Assembly (NCBI GenBank): GCA_019454045.1
Contig: SKCR01006516.1
Location: 682,001-746,000, forward strand
DNA length: 64,000 bases
Source of the DNA: Zanthoxylum bungeanum
Lineage: Eukaryota; Streptophyta; Magnoliopsida; Sapindales; Rutaceae
Direction: 5' to 3'
Shown: piece after piece, positions 32,506-44,323 of the stretch
How positions within the stretch are numbered: the first letter of the stretch is position 1
Layout: every line of letters starts with the position of its first letter
Notes under the pieces: model-generated
What the model was told of the DNA's origin: nothing
Database searches by the model: none
What the model saw: only the letters and a program-made list of their open reading frames with translations
Translations under genes and position numbers: made by a program

Positions 32506-32894
32506 TGTTGGACAATTATGACTCATAGCATCACTATTTTGTAGAGAACATGGTGTTCTTGTACAAAATTAACTATGTGACAAAGGAAATTGCTCTTTTA
32601 TCATTTGTAACTGGATTACCGGGATATATAAATGATAAAAGTCCATATGATTAGTACCGGATTAATAAGATATGAGACATTATTAATCCATGTAAGGTTT
32701 AATCATTAAATATCCATAGTCGTAATATTATCGAGACTGGACATCGATAATGCAGAATAGGCTAGTATTACACTTGTGCGTGTTATGGAAGCGTAACGGC
32801 ATAGTTCTCATATATTTGGGTATTAGATACTCATGCAAGTGTAATAGGAGGTTCTGTTTACTGATGGTACGGAAAACAGCTTCGCTCTGGATAG
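32506..32894 (+). repeat. 5' LTR of B, segment 1
   Basis: Begins TGTTGGACAATTATGACTCATAG and runs to GATAG at 32894, matching the first 390 bases of the LTRs of A. A has inserted at its end, with GATAG (32890-32894) duplicated at 43716-43720. Confidence 0.85.
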
Positions 32895-34829
32895 TGATGG
32901 ACAGTTATGACCCATAGCGTCACTGTTTGTAAAAGACATTGTGTTTTTGTACTAAATTAACTATGTAGTAATGAAATTGCCTTTTACCGTTTCGTAACTT
33001 ATTTACTTTGATATAGAAATGGTAGAAGTCCTTATGATTAGTTCCGGATTGAGATGATATGAGATAGTATCAATCCATAAAGGTTTAATCATTAAATATC
33101 CCCACTTGTAGTATTATCGAGACTGGACATCGATAATGCGGAATAGACTAGTATTACACTTGTGCGCGTTGTGAGGGCATAACGGCACAGTTCTCATATT
33201 TTTAAGTATTGGATACTTATGCAAGTGCGATAGAAGGTTGTGTTTTACCGATGGTACGGAAAACAGCTTCGCTCTGGATAGACCCCGCGGAATCCCATTG
33301 GTAGTATGTATATGTGTCTATGGGAGTCCGCTTCAGGGTAGGTGTATTTGGTCTTAACCTGAGACTTGCATCGCTAGTACTTGCGACAATCGGTAAACTT
33401 TCATTTTGGTCGTCCAGGGCTTTAACAGGTTCTGTGTGCGCCTCTTCTAGGTTTATTGAGAATCGTAGTGTATTGGATGTGATGTCAAGATGGAAGTATC
33501 ACTTCAGACATATGGAGATGATGATCACGCAGGGATTCAGAACTAGTTCTCTATAGTGTTGCAACCATCGAGATAATATGACAAGGTCATGATTATCCGA
33601 TTCAAAGAGACTAGTTGCTTGATATCCGATATGTGATTCGTACGGGGCAGACACTATTCCATCCCCAGGCCTTGCACGTGACATCAGATACTGGATCGCT
33701 ATACGCAATATGACGTATACTACGCCTGACATAGATTATATATTCCAGTAAGAATATTTCAGGAGAATTGGGTAGGCACGGTGCTTTGCTAGAAGCCAAC
33801 CATGTCTTGTAAATCGGTAAGCACGTGGTACGAGGTACTTACTTTATCGGATAGTCCGATAACCGAATTTACTGCCAACATATCCAGAGATCTATTGGGT
33901 CGCTTCCCAAAGATTCACCGATGACAGTTGACTTAAATTAGAATTAATCTGGGATTAATTTAGAGAGAGAAAATTAATCTGGGATTAATTGGGGCTTTAT
34001 TTAATCTGGGATTAAATGTGTTCGGTAGAGAGAGAACACGATTAATTTGGAATTAATCGGTAAAATAAATTTAATAGTTAAATTTGATTTTTCTATTTAA
34101 TTTAATCGAATGGGCTAAAATTAATATATCAGATATATTAATATGAATTGGATTTCATTACGAAATTAAAGTCAGACTTTAATACCAACGAATGAATTAA
34201 TTTAGAATTAATTCGTAATCGACGTTCGTAATATATTTGCGAGGCATCGTTATTTAATTAAATTAGATTTAATTATTTAGCGACGAAAGTTCGTTTAATC
34301 GGATTAAACGGAACCAAGCCGCGGCAAATATTCGTAGAGATATTTGAATTTTGAATTCAAATAGTGGGGCCCACTTCACATGTGTGGTAGGTGGAGGGTA
34401 GTTGGCATTTATGCCAAGCCACCAACCACCCAACCACCTTGTAATGGTTTGATAAAACCATTTACCCAACTACCAAGTTTTGGTGGAAAGGGTAAAAGGG
34501 TTTTACCAAAAGCAAATCTCTACATCATTTTACACATATTGAACAAAAGCAAACCCTAGACTAATTCCTCATTGGGCGTGAACTTGGCATCCTCTCTCTT
34601 TGATTTTGTTCATCAAATCAACAAAGGTAGCACTTAAGCAAGTCAACAAAGGTGATAGGGAAACATCTTCAAGAGTGTGAATCATCACTTAAAGCTTGGA
34701 TCTTGGAGATCTTCTCAAAAATTTTAAAAGCTCAAATCCGTTCGTTGTAAGTATTCCGCAACTTATAATGTTCTTAATCAATGTTTTTCATGCTTATTAG
34801 ATCCTTGGCAAGTTCTAGGAACACTAACA
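32895..34829 (+). repeat. 5' LTR of A
   Basis: Starts TGATGGACAGTTATGACC and ends ACACTAACA. It is closely similar to 41780-43715. Three copies of an ATTAATC-TGG-GATTAAT-type palindrome lie at 33943-33959, 33973-33989 and about 34001-34015. Confidence 0.92.
33941..34016. repeat. Repeated hairpin ATTAATCTGGGATTAAT in copia LTR
   Basis: Seven-base arms ATTAATC and GATTAAT around TGG form a short perfect hairpin, present three times in the LTR of A (again near 42829-42901 in its 3' LTR). About five, partly degenerate, are in the LTR of B (52338-52470). Confidence 0.8.
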
Positions 34830-34830
34830 A

Positions 34831-34842
34831 TGGTATCAGAGC
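34831..34842 (+). other. Primer binding site of A
   Basis: TGGTATCAGAGC, complementary to the 3' end of plant initiator tRNA-Met, one base inside the LTR. Confidence 0.92.
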
Positions 34843-37057
34843 CAATTTTAAGCATGAAAATTTTTAGGGTTCTTGACCCTAAAATTTGGGGCTTTTATGT
34901 TTTGAACATGATTCTTTCAAATTGATGCTTTGAGTATGCTTAGAATATGATAACTTTGAGTTATGCATGATTACATTTGAAATATAATGATTGAATCAAA
35001 AATAAAAAAATCCTTAGGGTGGCCGAATCTACAAGCAGTGGACTGCACTGTTTTTGATTTCTTTTAACATGAAATAATGTGTTTAAATGCATGTTTAAAT
35101 GTTGATTGTTGGTTTGATTGGATTAGAATCAAAGTCAATAATGTTTATGTTAAAATCAAAGAGCATGTTGAGCATGAAATGATAAAAATTGGATTCAATT
35201 TGTGTTGAGCATGAAATGATGAATTTTGGCTTCATTTGTGTTGAGCATAAATTGTTGGATTAAGCATGATTAATTAAGTTAATTGGTATTTTGGAAATAT
35301 TGAGTTAATTAATTAATTATGGCTAATACACTTTAATTATAATAATTATAATATTTGGAATATTAAAATTATAATTGGCCTTTAAAGTTTATTGGGCTAA
35401 AAGTGTGTATTTGGGCTTAATGGGCTTGGTTTGACCAAGTTTGGTTTTGGACTTTTGGATTGGATCCAATTGGGCCCAAAACCAATTCCATAAAGTCCAA
35501 ATACATCACTTGCCCTTTAAAGAATTTATGGGCCTAATGGGCCTAAATTGATTTGTTGGCAATATGGTGATTCCTATTGGGCTTGGCATTTTGGGTTTGA
35601 TCCATTATGGCCAAAGCCCATGCCTTAAGAATCAATTAAAAGCCCATTAGACTTTAATTAAAAGGACATTGGATGTTATGGGCCTTTGAGACCCATTAAG
35701 ATTGGATTTGGAATCCAAGTCTTAAGGCAAATAAATAAGTGTAAATATTTAATTTGGAATTAAATTGGAATTAGTATTGAATACAAATAAATTGGATTTA
35801 AAGGTTGTAGTTCAAAATAATTCAAGAATACTTACTTTGAGTATTATTCTTAAACGAGTTTGACTCGCGCAAATCAAATCGTTATTTGAACATTGAATGA
35901 TCATTAATTCAAAGATTAATTAATTGGATTAGATTGATTGAATAACATGTTTTGTATGATTACATGAATGTGTTGTATGAATAATGTATATCGGATGGAT
36001 ATTAGAAGGGTGAGGGCAATTTTGGAAATTATAATAAATTTAGAATTATTAAATTGGACCTGCGTGTCCAGCCTTTTATCTCCTTATTCTTTGTATTTCT
36101 CTTCTCACCAATTCCCCTCAATGTAAATGAGGTTTCTTTATTGTATTATGTTATTGGGTAGAAGTTAGAATAGTTCTAGCCGGGGAGAGGAAATGGAGTG
36201 ATTTGTTCCAGGAACAATTTGTGATATATCCATCCGCATATCATTATTAATTTACTTTTTACGCTTTATAATGTTTTAGAAGCATGATTAAGGGTGTATG
36301 ATGAGACCTTAACAAAGATAATAAATTGGTTGCCAATTTACGCAAAAAAAACCTCAAAACATATTAAAACGCTTTTCCTTCCGTTGAGTGATTCTTACTC
36401 AAGATCCAAAGTTGGCATTGGTTTGTTGGCCAAAGTCAAGACCTTTGTCAATTGCGGATGTGTTTGAATCATGAGAGTTTTGTTCCATATCAGTGTCTTG
36501 TCCAAGTCGTGATTTGTTGGCCAAAGTCAAGATCACTTCTTGTCCATCGACATTGATTACGAAGCTTTCCATGTCAATGGGTCCCGCTTAACTGGAATCA
36601 TTAAGCTTGTTTGCCAAAGCTAAGGCTTAGTTGATTCAGAGGAAAAGGTTTGGAAAATATATTGGATATATTGGCATATATATTGTATATTTGTTTCGGA
36701 CTTGGAGGTCCACCTACTGGATCTAGGAATTGGATGAGATCCAATTGATCTTAGAGATCTACCTAGTTAAATATCATACAGCTTGTTGGCCAAAGTCAAG
36801 GTTGTGTGTTATTTAACGGGATCCTATCCCACTAGGGAAACTAGGTTTCCCGAGTACTCGACAGAGGGTTAGAGACTCGCCGAAAATAGTGGGAGGCTAG
36901 TATTGAATTTGCAATTTCATTCAGATACTTAGCTTACGCGCTTTCAAATTATTTCGTCAAAATTATTTTAGTTGGACTAATACAATGTTATTTTTCTTGT
37001 AATAGTTAGACTGTACCCAAATATCGTTGACTAGATAGTTGGACTATCGTAGCCAAG
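34843..37057 (+). other. Untranslated leader of A
   Basis: A 2.2-kb AT-rich leader without a supported gene. It carries four copies of the motif TTGTTGGCCAAAGTCAAG or close variants at about 36423-36440, 36514-36531, 36608-36625 and 36783-36800. The first two lie close together, and the variant copy reads TTGTTTGCCAAAGCTAAG. The same motif set is in the leaders of B and D. Stretches of TGGGCCTAA also recur at about 35500-35700. Confidence 0.75.
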
Positions 37058-38640
37058 ATGACTGGAAAAAGGGAAATGTCCGAGACATTATCATGGGCGA
37101 AAATGTCTTCAAGGGCACAAACTTTACCGATTGTGAAATGAATCTAAGGATAGTCCTTGGAGCCGAAAGGCTACTATATACTATACAGAGACCTCTTGGG
37201 CCTAAGCCCAAACCTGATGAGCTACTTGAGCTGGAGCTTTGGAAGACTCACAGCGATGATTATGATACTGCTCAGTCTATTATGCTTGCTTCTATGACTC
37301 AGCATTTCCGTCGACAGAACAGGGACTTGGATCCCTATAACATGTTGGCAAGGTTGCAAGATCTTCACCGATCTATCCGAAGGTCACGGAGATATGAGTT
37401 AGTAAAGAAGCTCTTTCGTTCACGTTTGTCAGAAGGCATGTCTGTTGAGTCCCATGTGGCACAGATGATTGCTGACATAGATGAGCTAGCTGAGATGGGG
37501 ATAGTCTTTGAGGCTGAGATTACTATAGATATGGTCCTGCAATCTCTCCCCGACACTTGGAGACAGTTCATCATAAACTATAATTTGATGAACAATGATG
37601 ATACTCATGGAGACTTATTGTCGGTTCTCAAGAAAGCCGAGAAAGAGCTGCTTAAGGGCAACAAGCGCAAGGCGCACTTTGCTTCGACATCTCATACACC
37701 GAGGGCTGGGCTCAAGGTGACTGGAGGTGTGAAGAAGAAGAAGCATAAAGGAAAGGGCAAGGCCAAATCGTCAAAGGCTTCTGGGAAGCCTAAGGACAAA
37801 TCTCAGGATGTTTGCCTCCAGTGCGGTAAGCGGGGTCACTGGAAGCGTGACTGCCGCGAGTACTAGGGGTGAGCAACGGTTCCGGGTTTACCCGGAACCG
37901 GTTGGAACCGGATCGATTTTTCGGGTTTGGAACCGGAACCGATTGTAATCGGGTAGGTTCCGGTTCCAAAAATGAAGGAACCGATTTTATCCGGGTAGGT
38001 TCCGGTTCCAAAATGATCGGAACCGGAACCGGACCATGGAACCGGTTTTATACTTTCTTTTACTGTTTTTTTTTTATTTTGTATGCTTATTCAGTATTAT
38101 ATATTCTTTTTTCCGATATTTTGCTGAAACACTTAATTCACTTCTAGTTAAGTCAAGAATCACATTTATATTTATTTTATAGTTTTTTTTTTGCCGTTAT
38201 TTTTTCTTCATACCGTCTTTGGTCTTTTTTGGATCTAAACTTCGTTATTTTTTAAAAAAAAAATTATTATTTTATTTTTTTTCATGAAAATTCAGAAGAA
38301 ACAGGGCCAATGGCAGCAAAGCAAAGTAATGGCAGCAGTTTCCGCACTCCGTTTGGTCCCCGTTTTTTCCTACGGACTCGTATTGGAATGTAATTTTCAT
38401 TAAAATATTTTAAAATAGGGTAATTCGAAACCGGACCGGAACCGGACCGGAACCAAATTAGAACCGAATAATAGGGTACCCTATTTAATTGGGTAGGTTC
38501 CGGTTCCACTTAGTGCGGAACCAAATTTTTTCTGGGTAGGTTCCGGTTCCATGCGAACCAGAACCGAAACCGGTTTTGCTCACCCCTAGCGAGTACAAGG
38601 CGCTCCAGAAGGAGATTAAAGCGGGCAGGTACCGGTTTCA
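37058..38640 (+). pseudogene. Gag of A, split by a hAT-type element
   Basis: The original start is probably ATG 37058 (aagATGACTGG, as in B). A one-base shift soon after means the main frame, RDIIMGENVFKGTNF onward, is open from another phase; its first in-phase ATG is at 37093. The frame covers a UBN2/gag-type domain: MTQHFRRQNRDLDPYNML, SVESHVAQMIADIDELAEMG and VLQSLPDTWRQFIINYNL. A lysine-rich tail and a CCHC knuckle, CLQCGKRGHWKRDC, follow. The hAT element enters after CRE at 37864-38588. The frame resumes at 38597 as KALQKEIKAG and ends at TAA about 38661, because a lost base separates it from protease. Confidence 0.9.
37864..38588. mobile_element. hAT-type non-autonomous element inside gag of A (725 bp)
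   Basis: Ends are TAGGGGTGAGCAA and TTGCTCACCCCTA, a perfect 13-bp inverted repeat, flanked by the exact 8-bp duplication GCGAGTAC (37856-37863 and 38589-38596). The subterminal regions on both sides are packed with GGTTCCGGTTCC / CCGGAACCGG motifs. The centre is AT-rich with T runs and no transposase. Insertion length plus duplication is 733 bp, so it also shifts the gag frame. It arrived after A. Confidence 0.95.
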
Positions 38641-39033
38641 GATATGTTTGTTATTGAGATAAACATGACTACTTCTAGTTTAAAAAATTGGATTTTTGAT
38701 TCTGGTTGTGGTACTCATATATGTACTGATGTGCAGGATCTGTAGATTAGCAGGAGACTGGCCTCAGGGGAGATTGATCTACGCGTCGGAAATGGGGTAC
38801 CAGTCGCCGTTTTGGCCGTTGGCACTTTTGTTTTAGAACTGCCTTCGGGGCATGTACTTAAACTTTCAGATTGTTATTATGTACCTAGTTTGACTAGGAA
38901 TATTATCTCTGTATCTTGTTTGACCCAATGCGGGTACACTTTTGTATTCCGAAACACTGGGTGTTTTGTTTATAAAGATGATTTTGAGATATGTTCTGCT
39001 GATGCTAATAATGTCTTTATATTTATATTTTGA
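38641..39033 (+). pseudogene. Protease of A
   Basis: Copia aspartic protease. The active site WIFDSGCGTHICTDV lies at about 38689-38733, so D-S-G is intact. A TAG shortly after (38743-38745 region, QDL-stop-ISRR) breaks the frame. Beyond it SGEIDLRVGNG, HVLKLSDCYYVPSLTRNIIS and VSCLTQCGYTFVF complete the domain in the same phase. It ends at 39033, overlapping the next frame by a few bases, where a frameshift leads into integrase. Confidence 0.9.
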
Positions 39034-39906
39034 ATATAAATCAATCTCAAACATATAATGTAACAAACAAAAGGCTCAAAACAAGTAAAAAAGATGAAAC
39101 TTATATGTGGCATTGTCGTCTGGGACATATAAACAAGACTCGCATATCCACACTTTCGAAGAGTGGGTACTTGGACAGATTTGATCCAAATTCGTATGAC
39201 GTCTGTGAATCTTGCTTATTAGGCAAAATGCCTAAATCACCTTTTAGCGGTAAGGGTGAACGCGCCACCGAACTGTTAGCCCTCGTTCATAGTGACGTTT
39301 GTGGGCCCATGTCTAGCCAGGCTAGAGGTGGATATGAATACTCCGTAACCTTTACGGATGATGCATCACGTTATGGTTATGTGTATCTTATGAGACACAA
39401 GTCGGAAACTTTTGAGAAATTCAAAGAGTTTCGACACGAAGTTGAAAAACAGACCGACAAGAGTATAAAGACATTACGGTCGGTCGGACGTGGTGGCGAA
39501 TACTTAGCAATGAGTTTCTAGATTACTTGAAAGAATATGATATTCTTTCACAGTGGACTCCTCCTGGAACACACCGCAATTAAACGGTGTGTCTGAACGG
39601 AGAAACCGAACTTTGTTGGACATTGTAAGGTCTATGATGAGTCGCACTGAGCTACCTATTTCCTTCTGGGGATATGCATTAAACAGTGCAATTCTTATTT
39701 TGAATAAGGTTCTGTCAAAGTCTGTACAACAGACTCCGTATGAGATATGGACAGGAAAGAAACCGGGTTTCTCATTCCTGAAGATTTGGGGATGCTGGGC
39801 ATACGTCAAACGTTTGGAAGGTACCAAACTTGAACCCAAATCGGATAAGTGCCTATTCATAGGATATCCTGGGGAAACCAAAGGATATTACTTCTATCAC
39901 CCATGA
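39030..39906 (+). pseudogene. Integrase of A
   Basis: The pre-integrase zinc domain (WHCRLGHINKTRI ... CESCLLGKM, HHCC) is followed by the rve core. The first catalytic D is in LVHSDVCGPMSS. The block normally LRSDRGGEY reads LRSVGRGGEY, so the second D is lost. A stop after YLAMSF (39519-39521) and a frameshift follow. From 39565 the frame continues with NTPQLNGVSERRNRTLLD, holding the third residue E, then SFWGYALNSAILILNKV and LKIWGCWAYVKRL. It ends at TGA 39904-39906. Confidence 0.92.
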
Positions 39907-40079
39907 TAGAACAAAGTATTTGTTGCTCTATATGCGGTTTTCCTTGAGAAGGAATTCCTAAATGCAGTGGTTAGTGGGAGGAAAGTAGAACTTGATGAAA
40001 ATCGGAGTGATACTGTTCCTGGAATAGAATCCTCCTCAAACGAAACAAGAACAGTCCATCCGGGATGAGACTGTACCAC
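39907..40079 (+). pseudogene. Integrase-RT linker of A
   Basis: Out-of-phase continuation of pol, readable as KVFVALYAVFLEKEFL, then an acidic, variable linker. No catalytic motif belongs here. Confidence 0.6.
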
Positions 40080-41394
40080 AATCTTCTATTACACAAGGAC
40101 CGCGTAGGTCGGAGAGAGTCAGGATACAACCTGAGAGGTATGGGTTTCTGATCTCACCTCATGTAGATATTAATCTCATTGAGGATACTGAACCGGCTAC
40201 GTATGAGGAAGCGATACAAGATATCGATTCCGCTTTATGGCAAGAAGCCATGAAGTCTGAAATGGATTCCATGTACACCAACCAAGTTTGGACACTGGTT
40301 GATGCACCAGAAGGCGTAAAGCCTATTGGTTGCAAATGGGTCTTCAAGAAGAAGACCGACATGGATGGCAATGTACAAAAGTAAAAAGCTAGGCTTGTAG
40401 CGAATGGGTATCGTCAACGATATGGTGTCGATTACGATGAAACTTTCTCACCTGTTGCCATGATTAAATCCATTCGGATAATGCTTGCTATTGCTGCATA
40501 TTTCGATTACGAGATATGGCAGATGGACGTTAAAATCGCTTTCCTTAACGGAAACCTTTTGGAGGATGTTTATATGCAACAGCCTGACGGTTTTATTGTG
40601 CCTAAACTTGCAAACAAGGTTTGTAAGTTAAATCGGTCCATTTATGGACTGAAGCAAGCATCGCGGTCATGGAACCAACGTTTTGATGAGATCATAAAAG
40701 AATATGATTTCATTCAAAACGAAGATGATCCTTGTGTATACAAGAAGGTTAGTGGGAGAGCACTGACTTTTATTGTTCTTTATGTTAACGATGTATTGCT
40801 TATAGTCAATGACATTCCCATGTTAACATCGGTGAAGGCTTGGCTTTCATTAAAATTCTCGTGAAAGATCTGGGAGAAGCAGCCTACATTCTAGGAATAA
40901 AGATCTACCGGGATAGATCTAGAAAGCTGCTTGGACTCTCCCAGAGCACGTACATTGACAAAGTGTTGAAAAGATTCAACATGGATCAGTCCAAGATGGG
41001 ACTGTTGCCTGTGTCACATGGTGTCTATCTATCTAAGGACATGTGTCCTAAAACTCAAGATGAGAGAGACAACATGAGTCGAATACCGTTCGCCTCGGCA
41101 GTCGGATCGATCATGTATGCCATGATATGTACGCGACCTGATGTCTCCTATGCTTTGAGCATGTGTAGTCGCTATCAGGCCGATCCATGTGATGGTCACT
41201 GGATGGCGGTCAAGAACATCCTTAAGTATCTTAGACGAACTAAGGATGCTTTCTTAATCTATGGAGATGGAGAACTTGAGGTAACTGGGTATACCGATGC
41301 AAGTTTCCAAACCGACAAAGACGACTGTAAGTCGCAATCTGGGTACATATTTTGTTTGAATAACGGAGCAGTGAGCTGGAAATCTTCCAAGTAA
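40080..41394 (+). pseudogene. Reverse transcriptase of A
   Basis: Copia RT in three pieces. The N-terminal part about 40200-40383 (WQEAMKSEMDSMYTNQVWTL, GCKWVFKKKTDMDGN) ends at a TAA at 40381-40383. The palm follows in the same phase: YDETFSPVAMIKSIRIMLAI, WQMDVKIAFLNGNLLEDVYM, NRSIYGLKQASRSWNQRFD. The catalytic box is YVNDVLLIVND in place of YVDD, a single D to N change that should abolish polymerase activity. A one-base deletion near 40860 (before KDLGEAAYILGIKI) shifts the remaining thumb and connection region (40840-41394) to another phase. It ends at a TAA at 41395-41397. Confidence 0.93.
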
Positions 41395-41751
41395 GAGACT
41401 ATTGCCGATTCAACAACAGAAGCAGAGTACATTGCTGCAGCTGAAGCAGCAAAGGAAGCAGTTTGGATCCAAAAATTCATAATTGGATTAGGAGTAGTTC
41501 CGTTAGCAGTTGACCCCGTTCCATTGTATTGTGACAATAACGGGGCTATAGCGCAGGCTAAGGAACCGCGGTCTCATCAACGATCCAAGCATGTTCTTCG
41601 ACGTTTCCATCTGATACGTGAGATCATACATCGTGGTGATGTGAAGGTCGAGAAGGTCGCATCAGATGACAACATGGCAGATCCGCTGACGAAAGCTATT
41701 CCTCAGCAAAAGTTTGAGCGACATGTACATATTCAAGTATTAGATGCTTGA
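41395..41751 (+). pseudogene. RNase H of A
   Basis: Continues the phase of the RT thumb after a single TAA (41395-41397, where related elements have Gln in SSKQET). The RNase H opens upstream with VTGYTDASFQTDKDD (41281-41325, catalytic D). It continues with STTEAEYIAAAEAAKE (E), LYCDNNGAIAQA (D) and ends SDDNMADPLTKAIPQQKFE (final D). The four acidic residues are present. The stop codon ends at 41751. Confidence 0.92.
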
Positions 41752-41765
41752 GTGACTGGCTATAG

Positions 41766-41779
41766 GCCAAGTGGGAGAT
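41766..41779 (+). other. Polypurine tract of A
   Basis: GCCAAGTGGGAGAT directly ahead of the 3' LTR start (TATTGGACAG, TG mutated to TA). Confidence 0.85.
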
Positions 41780-43715
41780 TATTGGACAGTTATGACCCAT
41801 AGCGTCACTGTTTGTAAAAGACATTGTGTTTTTGTACTAAATTAACTATGTAGTAATGAAATTGCCTTTTACCGTTTCTTAATAATTTACTTTGATATAG
41901 AAATGGTAGAAGTCCTTATGATTAGTTTCGGATTGAGATGATATGAGACAGTATCAATCCATAAAGGTTTAATCATTAAATATCCCCAGTCGTAGTATTA
42001 TCGAGACTGGACATCGATATGCGAAATAGACTAGTATTGCACTTGTGCGCGTTGTGAGGCATAACAGCACAGTTCTCATATGTTTAAGTATTGGATACTT
42101 ATGCAAGTGCGATAGGAGGTTGTGTTTTACCGATGGTACGGAAAATAGCTTTACTCTGGATAGACCCCGCGGAATCCCATTGGTAGCATGTAATGTGTCT
42201 ATGGGAGTCCGCTTCAGGGTAGGTGTATTTGGTCTTAACCTGAGACTTGCATCGCTAGTACTTGCGACAATCGGTAAACTTTCGTTTTGGTCGTCCAGGG
42301 TTTTAACAAGTTCTGTGTGCGCCTCTTCTAGGTTTATTGAGAATCGTAGTGTATTGGATGTGATGTCAAGATGGAAGTATCACTTTAGACATATGGAGAT
42401 GATGATCACGCAGGGATTCAGAACTAGTTCTCTATAGTGTTGCAACCATTGAGATAATATGACAAGGTCATGATTATCCGATTCAAAGAGACTAGTTGCT
42501 TGATATCCGATATGTGCTTCGTACGAGGCAGACACTATTCCATCCAGCCCTAGGCCTTGCACGTGACATCAGATACTGGATCGCTATACGTAATACGACG
42601 TATACTACGCCTGACATAGATTATATATTCTAGTAAGAATATTTCTGGAGAATTGGGTAGGCACGGTGCTTTGCTAGAACCCAACCACGTCTTGTAAATC
42701 GGTAAGCACGTGGTACGAGGTACTTACTTTATCGTATAGTCCGATAACCGGATTTAATGCCAACATATCCAGAGATCTCTTGGGTCGCTTCCCAAAGATT
42801 CACCGATGACAGTTGACTTAAATTAGAATTAATCTGGGATTAATTTAGAGAGAGAAAATTAATCTGGGATTAATTGAGGCTTTATTTAATCTGGGATTAA
42901 ATGTGTTCGGTAGAGAGAGAACACGATTAATTTGGAATTAATCGGTAAAATAAATTTAATAGTTAAATTTGATTTTTCTATTTAATTTATTCGAATGGGC
43001 TAAAATTAATATATCGGATATATTAATATGAATTGGATTTCATTACGAAATTAAAGTCAGACTTTAATATGAACGAATGAATTAATTTAGAATTAATTCA
43101 TAATCGACGTTCGTAATATATTTGCGAGGCATCGTTATTTAATTAAATTAGATTTAATTATTTAGCGACGAAAGTTCGTTTAATCGGATTAAACGGAACC
43201 AAGCCGCGGCAAATGTTCGTAGAGATATGTGAATTTTGAATTCAAAAAGTGGGGCCCACTTCACATGTGTGGTAGGTGGAGGGTAGTTGGTATTTATGCC
43301 AAGCCACCAACCACCCAACCACCTTGTAATAGTTTTGGTAAAACCATTTACCCAACTACCAAGTTTTGGTGAAAAGGGTAAAAGGGTTTTACCAAAAGCA
43401 AATCTCTACATCATTTTACACCTATTGAACAAAAGCAAACCCTAGACTAATTCCTCCTTAGGCGTGAACTTGGAATCCTCTCTCTTTGATTTTGTTCATC
43501 AAATCAACAAAGCTAGCACTTAAGCAAGTCAACAAAGGTGATAGGGAAACATCTTCAAGAGTTTGAATCATCACTTAAAGCTTGGATCTTGGAGATCTTC
43601 TCAAAAATTTTAAAAGCTCAAATCCGTTCGTTGTAAGTATTTCGCAACTTATAATGTTCTTAATCAATGTTTTTCATGCTTATTAGATCCCTGACATGTT
43701 CTAGGAACACTAACA
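41780..43715 (+). repeat. 3' LTR of A
   Basis: A 1936-bp copy ending GGAACACTAACA at 43715, followed by the GATAG duplication. Scattered substitutions and a few single-base indels distinguish it from the 5' copy. Confidence 0.92.
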
Positions 43716-44323
43716 GATAGACCCCTCAGAATCCTATTGGTAGTATGACTATGTGTCTATGAGAATCCGAATCAGGGTAGGTGTATTTAGTCTTAACCTG
43801 AGACTTGCATCGCTAATACTTGCGACAATCAATATACTTTGGTTTTGGTCGTCCGAGGCTTTAACATGTTCTATGTACGCCTCTTCTAGGTATACTGAGA
43901 ATCATAGTGTATTGGGTGTGATGTCAAGATGGAAGTATCACTTTAGTTATATGAAGATGATGATCACACATGGATAAGGAACTGGTACTCTTATGTACTG
44001 CAGTCATCGGGATAATATGACTAGGTCATGATTATCCGATTATAGAGACTAGTTACCAGAGATCTGATATATGCTTCATACGGGGCAGACACAATTCCAG
44101 CCCTAGGCCTAGCATGTGATATCCGATACTGGATCGTAATACGCAATACTACGTATACTAAGCCTGACAAAGATCTTGTATTCCGTAGAAGAATATATCT
44201 GGAGAATTGGGTAGGCACGGTGCTTTGCTAGAAGCCAACAATGTCTTGTAAATCGATAGGAACGTGGTACCGGGTACGCACGAGTTCGGATAGTCCGATG
44301 ACCGTATTTACTGCCAATATATC
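43716..44323 (+). repeat. 5' LTR of B, segment 2
   Basis: Starts with the duplicated GATAG and continues the B LTR (ACCCCTCAGAATCC ...) to ATATC at 44323. There element C is inserted (ATATC 44319-44323 duplicated at 52278-52282). Confidence 0.88.

Larger units (their letters stand above)
32895..43715 (+). mobile_element. Element A: Ty1/copia retrotransposon (10.8 kb)
   Basis: A plus-strand copia element, complete in structure: LTRs of 1935 and 1936 bp, initiator-Met primer site, a 2.2-kb leader, gag, protease, integrase, RT, RNase H and polypurine tract. It is flanked by the 5-bp duplication GATAG (32890-32894 and 43716-43720). The gene order with integrase before RT proves copia. Lineage is uncertain; long LTRs and domain style suggest the Tork/Angela side. 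Its coding region has several frameshifts and stops, a lost catalytic aspartate in RT and one in integrase, and a hAT-type insertion in gag. Confidence 0.92.

Noticed and set aside
34831..34842. tRNA-like sequence
   Set aside because: Only the 12-base primer site complementary to initiator tRNA-Met is present; no cloverleaf.
37869..38147. Gly/Ser-rich frame in the hAT element
   Set aside because: It arises from GGTTCCGGTTCC subterminal repeats and is open on both strands.
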